The notes below the pieces were generated by a model. That model had not been told where the DNA came from, made no database searches, and was given only the letters and a program-made list of their open reading frames with translations. Shown here piece after piece: positions 30,120-38,477 of a DNA stretch of 64,000 nt (its first letter is position 1; every line of letters begins with the position of its first letter). The position numbers and the translations under genes were made by a program. The stretch covers positions 159,550 to 223,549 of the forward strand of contig NZ_FOSR01000004.1 of assembly GCF_900114325.1 (NCBI RefSeq), written 5' to 3'. This stretch comes from Rhodanobacter glycinis. Lineage in GTDB: Bacteria > Pseudomonadota > Gammaproteobacteria > Xanthomonadales > Rhodanobacteraceae.

Positions 30120-31697
30120 ATGACCGACTCCTCTGCGCTATTCCTCGAACTCACTCGCGCCTTCAATCAGCGAGCATGGTCAAAGGCGCAGGCTCTGGCT
30201 GAGCGGTTGTTGCCGCTGGCGCCGCAACATGCCACCACGCACTACATCGCGGGCGTGGCCGCGCTCGAATTGCAGCAGATGCCACAAGCGCTCACCCACC
30301 TGCATGTCGCCGCCGAACTCGCCCCTGCGCGAGGTGACTTTGTCACCCAGTTTGCCAAGGCGCTGTCCCTGGTCAAGATGACGCGCGAGGCACGCGAGGC
30401 GGCCGACAAGGCCATGGCACTGAATCCGGGTGACCCCATCACACTGGACACACTGGGCGTGGTCTACACGCAAACGCACGATCATGACAAGGCGGCCGAA
30501 GCATTTCGCCGCGCAGCTGCGCTGAAGCCAGCGCACGCACCGTACCGCTTCAATCTCGCCACTGCACTGATCGCCACAGGTGCGATCAACGATGCCGAAA
30601 CCGAATTGGAAGCCTGCATCCATATCGATCCATGCTGGTGGAAGGCCCATCTCACCCTGGCCCAGCTGCGCCGACAGACACCAACCCTCAATCACCTCGC
30701 ACGACTGCAGTCCCTGCTTTCCGGACAAGACGACAATCTCGATGCGCAGACCTGGCTGCACATGGCGCTGGCCAAGGAGTGCGAGGACTGCGCCGATTAC
30801 CCCGCTGCATTCGAGCATTACACCCGCGGCAAGACCGCAGCTGGCGCGGGCCGCGGCTACGACATCGCGCAGGATGAGGCGCTGTTCGCCGCCATCGCAG
30901 CGACATTTCCGGTGCCACAAGCTGCCACGACAGGCTGCCTGTCAGACGAGCCGATCTTCGTGATCGGCATGCCGCGCAGTGGCACCACACTGGTGGAACG
31001 TATCATCAGCAGCCATCCGGACGTCCATTCCGCTGGTGAGCTGATGCACTTCGGCCTGGCACTGAAGCGTTCCTCCGGCAGCAGTACGCCGCTGGTGATC
31101 GACCCGGATACCATCGCCCGCGCGCAAACGCCGGACTGGGGCCGCCTTGGCGCCGACTATCTGGCCAGTACCCGCCCCGCTACTGGCCATACGCCACGCT
31201 TCATCGACAAGCTGCCGCACAATTTTCTCTACGTTGGCTGGATTGCTCACGCTCTGCCAAACGCAAAGATCATCTGCCTGCGCCGCGACCCGCTGGATAC
31301 CTGCCTCAGTAATTTCCGCCAACTGTTCGCGGCACAATCACCGTATTACAGCTACTCCTTCGACCTGCTCGATACCGGACGCTACTATGCGCTGTTCGAT
31401 CGACTGATGGCACACTGGCAGCGCGCATTCCCCGACCGGATACTTGAAGTGCAGTATGAAAAGCTGGTCGACTCACAGGAGGCCCGCACGCGCGATTTGC
31501 TCGCGTTCTGCGGGCTGTCCTGGCATGACGACTGTCTGCATTTCGAGCACAACGCCGCGCCGGTGAACACCGCCAGCGCCGTGCAGGTACGCGCTCCCGT
31601 GTATCGCAGTGCATTGCAGCGCTGGCGGAAGTACGAGCCACAGCTGGCCGGCCTCAAGCAGGTGCTGACCGATGCAGGCATTGCGATCGACGCCTGA
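30120..31697 (+). CDS. TPR-containing sulfotransferase family protein (copy 2)
   Basis: 525-aa tandem paralogue of the preceding gene with the same domain order. TPR-like repeats fill residues 1-250; the sulfotransferase P-loop is IGMPRSGTTLVERII, the 3'-phosphate segment ICLRRDPLDTCLSNF, and CLHFEHNAAPV is shared. The two proteins align end to end without gaps in the C-terminal half, by eye at roughly two-thirds identity there, which indicates an old tandem duplication with functional retention. Both are read toward a strong terminator that separates them from the leftward TonB-receptor genes. Confidence 0.88.
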   Translation: MTDSSALFLELTRAFNQRAWSKAQALAERLLPLAPQHATTHYIAGVAALELQQMPQALTHLHVAAELAPARGDFVTQFAKALSLVKMTREAREAADKAMALNPGDPITLDTLGVVYTQTHDHDKAAEAFRRAAALKPAHAPYRFNLATALIATGAINDAETELEACIHIDPCWWKAHLTLAQLRRQTPTLNHLARLQSLLSGQDDNLDAQTWLHMALAKECEDCADYPAAFEHYTRGKTAAGAGRGYDIAQDEALFAAIAATFPVPQAATTGCLSDEPIFVIGMPRSGTTLVERIISSHPDVHSAGELMHFGLALKRSSGSSTPLVIDPDTIARAQTPDWGRLGADYLASTRPATGHTPRFIDKLPHNFLYVGWIAHALPNAKIICLRRDPLDTCLSNFRQLFAAQSPYYSYSFDLLDTGRYYALFDRLMAHWQRAFPDRILEVQYEKLVDSQEARTRDLLAFCGLSWHDDCLHFEHNAAPVNTASAVQVRAPVYRSALQRWRKYEPQLAGLKQVLTDAGIAIDA

Positions 31698-31720
31698 CAT
31701 TCCGTCGTCGCACAAACGAA

Positions 31721-31750
31721 AGCGGCCCCGCACGCGGGGCCGCTTTTTTT
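31721..31750 (+). terminator. Intrinsic terminator after the sulfotransferase pair
   Basis: Perfect 10-bp stem AGCGGCCCCG/CGGGGCCGCT with a 4-nt loop and seven Ts. It is 23 bp after the stop codon and just ahead of the 3' end of the convergent receptor gene. Confidence 0.94.
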
Positions 31751-31773
31751 GATTTACGCAAAGAACGCGACGA

Positions 31774-34680
31774 TCAGCCGCCCTTTCCGAACTTGTAGTT
31801 CGCCTCCAGATAAATCGCACGACCGAACACGTCGTAATTGTCGGTGTTGTACGGCGTCCCTGTGGTTCCGGGATAGCTGTGATCCACTGGCGGCATCTTG
31901 TCGAACAAGTTGTTCACCAGCAGCGACAGACCAAGGTTCTCCATCGGGTTGTAGGTCACGCTGGCATTCCACTTGACCCACGGAGCCAGCTTGCCGGTAC
32001 CCGGCTTGGTGTAACTATCCAGTTGCGAGGCCAGATAGTTTGGCGTGCTGCCATAACGGTTCACGTACAGCGTGGTGCTCCACTTGTCCTTCATCCAGGT
32101 AAGTGACGCATTGCCCTTGGTCTTGAAGTCCGTGCTGTAGCCCGGATGACGCAACTCATCGACCGGCTTGTCCTGCGGATAATCCTGATAGGTATGCTTC
32201 AATTCGTCCGAGTACGAAGCATTCAGCGTCAAGTTGCCAAAACGACCAATGTCGAAGATGTAGGCGAAATGCGCCGTGATGGCATTGACCTGCTCCTTGC
32301 TCACGTTCACCTTCGGCGTGGTGATGTTCGTGATCTGGCCAAGCAAGCCGCCACTGCCCGGACCACGCGTGATCAGGCTAAACGCCGTCGTGCACTTCGT
32401 CGACGTGGCGTCATAAGTGCCGATATCGCACAGGTACTCGTCATTCGACAGACCATCCGAGCTCAACTGGTTGACCTCGTTGCTGATATCCCAATGCAGA
32501 TAATCCACGCTGACCGACATGCGCTCGAGTGGCGCCCATACCACGCCATAACTCCACACCTTGGCTGTGATCGGCTTCAACGCCGGATTGCCATAAGTGG
32601 TACCGCTGAATTGCTCACCGTTGAACGGTGCCGGACACTTCGATGCATTGGCGCCACTGAAGCCCAACCTGCCGCAATTCAGATAGTCAAACACTGAGTT
32701 GTAGTATCCGCTGGGGCGCTGGTACTCATCGGACAGCGTAGGCACCTTGAACGCGGTGCCGTAGCGACCACGCAGCAGCAACGAATCAAACGGGCGGTAT
32801 TCGATGCCCAGATTGTAGGTGCCGTGGCTGACATCCTTGCCGGATACCTTGTAGCTGTCGTAGCGACCGGAAACATCCATCGTGACCTGCTTGAGCAGCG
32901 GCAGCCTGACTTCGGTAGTCGCGGCGTAGCGTGAACGATGACCCGCGCCCGGAGTAGCACTGGTGCCCCACACGTACGGGGTCTGGTTACCATTGATGGT
33001 CACGGTCTGCAGCAGCCGTGAGTCGGGCGTGGAATCCCAGCCCTCGTTGCCGCCTTCCAGCACCACAGCGATGCCCGCATCGCCGCCAGGAAGGCTGAAC
33101 AACGACGTATTGGTCAACTGGCCGCGGATCAGGTTATCCCAAGTCTTGGAGTATGAATCGGTATAACCCGTGAAGCTGCGGAAATCAGAGTTTGAAACCG
33201 GCTCGTAAAGTCCTGCGTAATTGGGCTCGAATACTGGATAGCCGGAATAGGTGCCCTGTTGCGGGCCCAGCACATGAGTTGAGAAGTATTTTTCCATTGG
33301 CAACGCAAATCGCTGGAAAGTGTGATCCAGCAGCTTGTCATCCGAATGGGTGAAACCGAGATCGTAATCCCAATTCGACTGGCCAAACGTACCCTTGGCA
33401 CCAAAGGTCAGCATGTAGGAGTTTTCAACCTCCTTGTTCATGATGTGCTGGTAGCCACCCACCTCTTCAGGCGAAAAGGCGTGCTGGGCGAGCATGAGCC
33501 GTTGCAAGCCCGGGTCATAGTAATAACCACCGCCGGCGGCAGCGGCGACAACATTGCTGCCCCAGAACATGGTGCTGCTGCCGTTGGTGAAACGCTTGTC
33601 CGAATAGCTGTAAAGCAGATCCCCGTAAAGCTCCACGTTGTCACTGATATCAACCGTGTTGTGCGTATAGAAGCTGGCGCTGTGCTTGCCAGACTGGACC
33701 GTCCCGGCACCCGGCGTGTATTGCGAGCCACAGTAGTAGCCGCTGCCTTGGCGGTACTGCTTGCCTTCCGTGCCGCCCCACTGACTGGAGACATTGGCGC
33801 AATTGTCCGGATCCAGGAACTGATAGCCCGTACTTCCGGGAATCAGGTTATGCGGATCCGCAAAATTGTAGGCACTGGTAAACAGATAGTCGCGCGATGC
33901 CGTCGCCGGCGTAGTGCCTTGGGTGTAGAACTGCTTGGTCAGGTCGCGGTCCCGGGTCCAGATCGGTGAGGTGTTCTCAACCTGCACGCCCACCAGCGAG
34001 TTCCATGCGCCTACGCTGAAGCTGTCGGCAAAGCTGATGCGCCGATCGGCACCACCACCCCCCGTGTGCCAGCCGTAGCGAGCATCCACAACCGGTGCGT
34101 CGATATGCTTCTTGAGGACGATATTGATGACACCGGCAATGGCATCGGAGCCATACAGCGAAGATTGGCCACCCGGCAGAATGTCGATGTGATCGACCAT
34201 GTCCATCGGGATGCCGCTGATGCTGTTGAAGGTGTCGCTGCCGTTATACAGGCCAGGGAAGTTGCCCATCGGGCGACCATCGATGAGATACTTTGTGAAG
34301 CCCACTGGCAATCCGAACATGCTCAATGTTTCGGCACCAGTCGTGAAAGAATTGGTGTCTTGCATGCCCTGCACGCTGCCCGTGGCGAACGAAGCCTGTT
34401 GCAGCGCTTGCGCCACCGTAGTGAAACCGCGAGCCTTCATGTCCGCCGCAGTGATCGTGATGATCGGTGTGGCCGTCTCGACCTGTGTCTGCGGGATCAG
34501 CGAGCCCGTCACCGTGATCGTTTGCAGCTTCTTGGCCTTGTTGGCGTCGACCTGCTGCGCAGACGCCGCATCCTGTTGCGAGCCGGTCGCCGCTTGAGCA
34601 GAAAGATCTCCTGCGTATGCCGACGAGTAACCGAACGCCAAGGCCGCCACGACGGCAACCGCAAGTTTGGATTTCAACAT
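31774..34680 (-). CDS. TonB-dependent receptor (1)
   Basis: 968-aa outer-membrane active transporter. Signal peptide MLKSKLAVAVVAALAFGYSS with cleavage near AYA-GDL. The plug begins LQTITVTGSLIPQTQ, contains ADMKARGFTTVAQALQQ and DHIDILPGGQSSLYGSDAIA (the conserved plug segment), and leads into a 22-strand-type barrel rich in aromatic strands. The barrel ends YLEANYKFGKGG: the expected C-terminal aromatic is followed by four extra residues, a slight departure from the usual terminal Phe. Size and style match xanthomonad receptors for peptides or oligosaccharides; the ligand is unknown. AGGGGA precedes the start. Confidence 0.93.
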   Translation of the reverse strand: MLKSKLAVAVVAALAFGYSSAYAGDLSAQAATGSQQDAASAQQVDANKAKKLQTITVTGSLIPQTQVETATPIITITAADMKARGFTTVAQALQQASFATGSVQGMQDTNSFTTGAETLSMFGLPVGFTKYLIDGRPMGNFPGLYNGSDTFNSISGIPMDMVDHIDILPGGQSSLYGSDAIAGVINIVLKKHIDAPVVDARYGWHTGGGGADRRISFADSFSVGAWNSLVGVQVENTSPIWTRDRDLTKQFYTQGTTPATASRDYLFTSAYNFADPHNLIPGSTGYQFLDPDNCANVSSQWGGTEGKQYRQGSGYYCGSQYTPGAGTVQSGKHSASFYTHNTVDISDNVELYGDLLYSYSDKRFTNGSSTMFWGSNVVAAAAGGGYYYDPGLQRLMLAQHAFSPEEVGGYQHIMNKEVENSYMLTFGAKGTFGQSNWDYDLGFTHSDDKLLDHTFQRFALPMEKYFSTHVLGPQQGTYSGYPVFEPNYAGLYEPVSNSDFRSFTGYTDSYSKTWDNLIRGQLTNTSLFSLPGGDAGIAVVLEGGNEGWDSTPDSRLLQTVTINGNQTPYVWGTSATPGAGHRSRYAATTEVRLPLLKQVTMDVSGRYDSYKVSGKDVSHGTYNLGIEYRPFDSLLLRGRYGTAFKVPTLSDEYQRPSGYYNSVFDYLNCGRLGFSGANASKCPAPFNGEQFSGTTYGNPALKPITAKVWSYGVVWAPLERMSVSVDYLHWDISNEVNQLSSDGLSNDEYLCDIGTYDATSTKCTTAFSLITRGPGSGGLLGQITNITTPKVNVSKEQVNAITAHFAYIFDIGRFGNLTLNASYSDELKHTYQDYPQDKPVDELRHPGYSTDFKTKGNASLTWMKDKWSTTLYVNRYGSTPNYLASQLDSYTKPGTGKLAPWVKWNASVTYNPMENLGLSLLVNNLFDKMPPVDHSYPGTTGTPYNTDNYDVFGRAIYLEANYKFGKGG

Positions 34681-34894
34681 ATTGTTCCCCTACCCTGAAT
34701 TTACTGTATCCAAATTGGCGCGCCCCCCGGCGACCCACTCCCGCCAACATCTATTCGAGTCGAGCACCCACCTCTGCGGATATGACGTTGACCCGATCCC
34801 TGGCAGGAGATCTGTTACTTCCTGCCCCTCGGCGATTTAACACGTTCGTCACCAAATCCGCAATCTAAAGCATGTCGATATTACAAGCTTGGAA

Positions 34895-34939
34895 TCAAAT
34901 CGAATTAATTTACGATTTCCGTAAATTAATTCGATTTGA
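34895..34939. promoter_or_regulatory. AT-rich 19-bp perfect inverted repeat upstream of receptor 1
   Basis: Left arm 34895-34913 and right arm 34921-34939, exact complements, 7-nt spacer. Each arm includes GAATTAATTTAC or its complement. It lies 215 bp upstream of the receptor 1 start codon. No T-run follows, so a regulator-binding site or a cruciform is more likely than a terminator. The AATTAATT core recurs in the palindrome upstream of the S9 peptidase gene. Confidence 0.6.
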
Positions 34940-35407
34940 AGTTAATTCACGCCTCCCTCGCGGCTAGCAGCCATACGCGACAACCTGAAACTATCGTGCC
35001 AGTCTGCGAGAGAAACCAAGTCATGGCCGTCTGTGCTCGGCCACTTACCGGAACGGCCTCACGCAACAGATGCCAGCATGACCCAGTCCTCGAGATCGAC
35101 CAGCACGCGGTGGCCCCTGATTGATGGTGGCGCATCCGTCTGTACGCCATGGCTGCACAGACATGCTCGCGTTCGACATGCAGAGGCCGTCTGCCAGGTA
35201 GCCAGCCAATACCTTCAGCAGTACGCGGATGTATTGCCCATCCAGCCATGCTCGCGTCTGGCCGAACGTCGCCCGGCAATCACGATATCCCTTGCATCCG
35301 CTGATCGTCGCGCGCCATTCACGTCCCGACCCAATCGACACCATAGGCCTGCACGTTGGTCGAGCACCCGAAATGCGTAGCCAAGATCATTGGGTCCCAT
35401 CCACAAC

Positions 35408-35439
35408 AAAAAAGGAGGCGACATATGTCGCCTCCTTTT
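35408..35439 (-). terminator. Intrinsic terminator of receptor 2
   Basis: Perfect 15-bp palindrome (AAAAGGAGGCGACAT and its complement, 35410-35439), giving GGAGGCGAC stems followed by TTTTTT on the minus strand. It starts 22 bp past the stop codon of the receptor gene. Confidence 0.9.
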
Positions 35440-35460
35440 CATGGTCATCGTTTCCCCGGA

Positions 35461-38358
35461 TCAGAACTTGTAGTTCAGACGACCGAAGAACGTACGGCCA
35501 TACCAGTCATACTGTGAGGCATACAGCGGCGTGTTGCCGATGGTGCTGCCTGAGGATGGCGAGATCAGGTCCGGTGCCTTGTCGAACAAGTTGCGGACAC
35601 CGAACATCAGGCCCCAGTTGCCTCTTTCCCAGGTTGCCGACACGTTGTGCAGGAACTGCCAACCCGCCTTGATATCGCGCGTGGCATCGTCGTAACCCGA
35701 GTAGGTGAAGTTGCGGGTGTAGTCGTTCTGGGTGCTGCTGACGTAACGACCCTGCCAGGCATAGGTCCAGTCACCGCGCTTCAAACTGAGATCGGCAACG
35801 CCCACCGTCTTGGGACGACCGATATAGCCCACCTGATTCTCCTTGGTGAAACCACTGGCCTCTGCGCTGCTGAACAGCAGCGTGGTGTCTTCGATGGTGT
35901 ACGTCACCTGCGCATCGGCCGACAACTTGCCAAACGAAAAATCATTGTCGTAGTTGATCTGCAGGTCGTAACCACGGGTACGCTCGCGGTTGATGTTGAT
36001 GTACGAACCGTAGACATCCGTGATCATGTAGGGGTTGCCCGGGTCATTACCCGGTTTGCGCTTGATCTGATCGCAGAAGGCATTCGGGTACGTCGCGCTT
36101 CCATAGCAACCGGCAATCACGTCACCTGCACTGAGGTTGGTGATCTCGCCATGCACGTTATAGTCGAAGTAATCCACCGCCACGTTGAGGTTGGCGAAGC
36201 TCGGCGTCCAGACAAAACCCAAACTCTTGGCCCTGGAAGTTTCAGGCATCAAGTGACCCTTGCCGCCACCGGAATGAATCAGGGCCGAGGACCCGGCACC
36301 ATTGTAATCGGCGGGAATGCCTGCTGCCGCGCAATTGGTGCGAATGCGATCATTCGTGCTGTCTCCCCACAGGATGCATGGGTCGATCGTCGTCTGCGCC
36401 TGGAACCCGGTCTGGTCGCCAAGGTATAGCTCATACAGGCCGGGTGCACGATACGAGGTGCCGATCGTGCCGCGAATACGGAACGTGGGCGTGATCTGCC
36501 AATTGAGCCCGGCCTTCCAGACTTGGTCGTGGCCATCCACGGTGCCGTATTTGAACACGCGACCGGACACATCTGCCGTCAGCGATTCAATGGCCGGGAT
36601 TCCCTTGAGCAACGGCACGCTGATCTCGGCGAAGGCTTCCTTGACGTTGTCGGTACCGTAGGTCCGGTTCGCCGACGTATAGCCCCATTGCATCTTGTCC
36701 AGCGCGAGCTGACTGGGCTGGTCATCGATCTTGTAATGGCGGTATTCGACACCGAACGCAGAAGCGACGTCGCCCGCTGGCAGGGTGAACAGGTTGCCGG
36801 TAGCGATGGCGTTGACGGTAGCCTGCGTGTACACCGTGTTGCCGGTGTCCAACACGCCGATGGTGTTGACCAGCTCCTTCATGCGCGCCCCGCTCAGGAA
36901 ACCCGGGTCGAAGTAGTTGACCAGGGCGTCACCGGAACCGTCGAGACTGAGGTCACCGGTCTTCGAGGTATCGATATCCAGGTGACGGTAATCACCGTCG
37001 GAACGGCTATAACCGGCGTTGACTTCCCAACCCCAGCTGTCGGTAGAGGTGAACAGACCTTCGAGCTTGGTCGTGCCGTAAATGTAGTTCACCGACTCCG
37101 TGCCGTTGTCAGGGAACGGCATGATGGGCTCATACACATTCGACAGATCGGGCGCCATCGGACCATCGGAAACGAGCGGGAAGAACTGGCGATAGGAATG
37201 GGTCTTGCTGGTGCGGTGATTGACCAACCACTGCGTCTTCCAGTTCACGCTGCCGAAGCTGAAATCGGTAGCCAGGTAGGCGCTGACGCGTTGACGCGCG
37301 CTGATGGCATCACTGTCGCCGTAAAACGGATAGTTCAGCACATCCTCGTAATAAGCCTTGCCGCCATTCGCATAGGACGGCGTGGGATACGGACGCGGGT
37401 GGTAACCCGGGAACGGCCCGATCGTGCTGCCATCCTTGGAGGGTACGTAACGGACTCGGGAATTGACGTACTTGATGATCGTGTTTGCGTACAGATTGTT
37501 GCACCCGGCCAGGCCAGACCCTTCCAGAATGGAGTGGTCTGCGCGGTCGATGCGCTGTCCGTCCTTGCCCCAGACGCGGTCCTGGTTGCAGTTGAGGAAG
37601 TCGCGGTCGCCCACTTGCAGTGCCTTGAGCTTGTCAAACTGCACGGCGGCGACGATGCTGCCGTTGCTGAAGTTCCAGCCATCGCCAAACGAGAACGTGT
37701 ACTGCTCGCCGCCGCCATGTTCCGGCACGCTGGCGGCAAGGGAAAGTTCCGGGCGGTCCATGCTCTTCTTGGTAATCAGGTTGACTGCGCCGGCCAGCGC
37801 ATCCGAGCCGTAGATTGAAGAGGAGCCATCCTTGACGATTTCGATACGCGAAAGGATGACCTGTGGAATCACGTTGAGGTCGAATGCTCCCACCTGGCCA
37901 CGAGTTCCGGCAGGGCCGGGACGCTGACCATCAAGCAGTACCAGCGTGCGATTGGCGCCCAGGCCGCGCAGGTTGACCGTCTGCACGCCGGTGCCGCCTT
38001 CCACGACGTAGCCACCGAACTGGCCATTGATCTGCGTGGAGCCAGCCGCCGCTGTGGTGGTCTGCAGGATGCTTGCGGTGTCGAATTGACCGGCAGCAAG
38101 ACTGGTCTTGATTTCGATCACCTGCACCGGCGAGGTCGTCTCGTATTCCGGGCGCTTCAGCAGCGAACCGGTGACGGTAACCGTCTCCAGGCTCTTGGCC
38201 TTGGCATTTTCCTTGGTGTTGTCGCTATTGCTGCTCGACTGACTGGTCGCCGCCGTGGACGACTGCTCCTGCGCGAAAGCAGGCATGACCTGAAGCGCCG
38301 CCACGACAGCGATGGCCAGCGGCAGGCGGCGAAGCCCGCGTTGCACGTACTTGTTCAT
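35461..38358 (-). CDS. TonB-dependent receptor (2)
   Basis: 965-aa outer-membrane receptor. Signal peptide MNKYVQRGLRRLPLAIAVVA, cleaved near AFA-QEQ, then a low-complexity Ser/Thr/Asn linker. The plug is LETVTVTGSLLKRPEYE, with VNLRGLGANRTLVLLDGQRP and VKDGSSSIYGSDALAGAVN. The barrel ends FFGRLNYKF, the canonical terminal Phe. The start at 38358 has GGGAGGGAGAG upstream; an in-frame ATG at 38376 is unlikely. It lies 119 bp downstream of the S9 peptidase on the same strand, so the two may share a transcript. Ligand unknown; the N-terminal GSLLKR...SPVQVI plug style is common in xanthomonad peptide or glycan receptors. Confidence 0.93.
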   Translation of the reverse strand: MNKYVQRGLRRLPLAIAVVAALQVMPAFAQEQSSTAATSQSSSNSDNTKENAKAKSLETVTVTGSLLKRPEYETTSPVQVIEIKTSLAAGQFDTASILQTTTAAAGSTQINGQFGGYVVEGGTGVQTVNLRGLGANRTLVLLDGQRPGPAGTRGQVGAFDLNVIPQVILSRIEIVKDGSSSIYGSDALAGAVNLITKKSMDRPELSLAASVPEHGGGEQYTFSFGDGWNFSNGSIVAAVQFDKLKALQVGDRDFLNCNQDRVWGKDGQRIDRADHSILEGSGLAGCNNLYANTIIKYVNSRVRYVPSKDGSTIGPFPGYHPRPYPTPSYANGGKAYYEDVLNYPFYGDSDAISARQRVSAYLATDFSFGSVNWKTQWLVNHRTSKTHSYRQFFPLVSDGPMAPDLSNVYEPIMPFPDNGTESVNYIYGTTKLEGLFTSTDSWGWEVNAGYSRSDGDYRHLDIDTSKTGDLSLDGSGDALVNYFDPGFLSGARMKELVNTIGVLDTGNTVYTQATVNAIATGNLFTLPAGDVASAFGVEYRHYKIDDQPSQLALDKMQWGYTSANRTYGTDNVKEAFAEISVPLLKGIPAIESLTADVSGRVFKYGTVDGHDQVWKAGLNWQITPTFRIRGTIGTSYRAPGLYELYLGDQTGFQAQTTIDPCILWGDSTNDRIRTNCAAAGIPADYNGAGSSALIHSGGGKGHLMPETSRAKSLGFVWTPSFANLNVAVDYFDYNVHGEITNLSAGDVIAGCYGSATYPNAFCDQIKRKPGNDPGNPYMITDVYGSYININRERTRGYDLQINYDNDFSFGKLSADAQVTYTIEDTTLLFSSAEASGFTKENQVGYIGRPKTVGVADLSLKRGDWTYAWQGRYVSSTQNDYTRNFTYSGYDDATRDIKAGWQFLHNVSATWERGNWGLMFGVRNLFDKAPDLISPSSGSTIGNTPLYASQYDWYGRTFFGRLNYKF

Positions 38359-38380
38359 GGATCTCTCCCTCCCCAAATGA

Positions 38381-38398
38381 TGCGCAAGAAATTACGCA
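38381..38398. promoter_or_regulatory. Imperfect palindrome upstream of receptor 2
   Basis: TGCGCAAGAAATTACGCA, a partly symmetric site 22 bp before the receptor 2 start. It resembles the S9-gene palindrome (TCGCAATTAATTGCGA). Possible operator; weak on its own. Confidence 0.3.
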
Positions 38399-38477
38399 TT
38401 CGTTACACAAACGTTCAGCGAATGTAGCCACATTGTGACTTGAAACGCAATATCACACGATTTACGCAGAAATATTC

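Larger units (their letters stand above)
34681..35460. other. 780-bp intergenic region between the two receptor genes
   Basis: Longest gene-free stretch in the window. 34860-34970 is strikingly AT-rich and holds a perfect 19-bp inverted repeat (listed separately). 35408-35439 is the terminator of the second receptor gene. Between them several open frames of 60-115 codons exist on both strands, but none has a convincing ribosome site or motif, and they contradict each other. The middle may be the eroded remains of a gene; I cannot name it. The promoter of receptor 1 must lie in the right part of 34690-35100. Confidence 0.5.

Noticed and set aside
34947-35380. Short genes or transposase remnant between the receptors
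   Set aside because: Opposing frames of 60-115 codons lack ribosome sites and recognisable residues; no terminal repeats or target duplication found.
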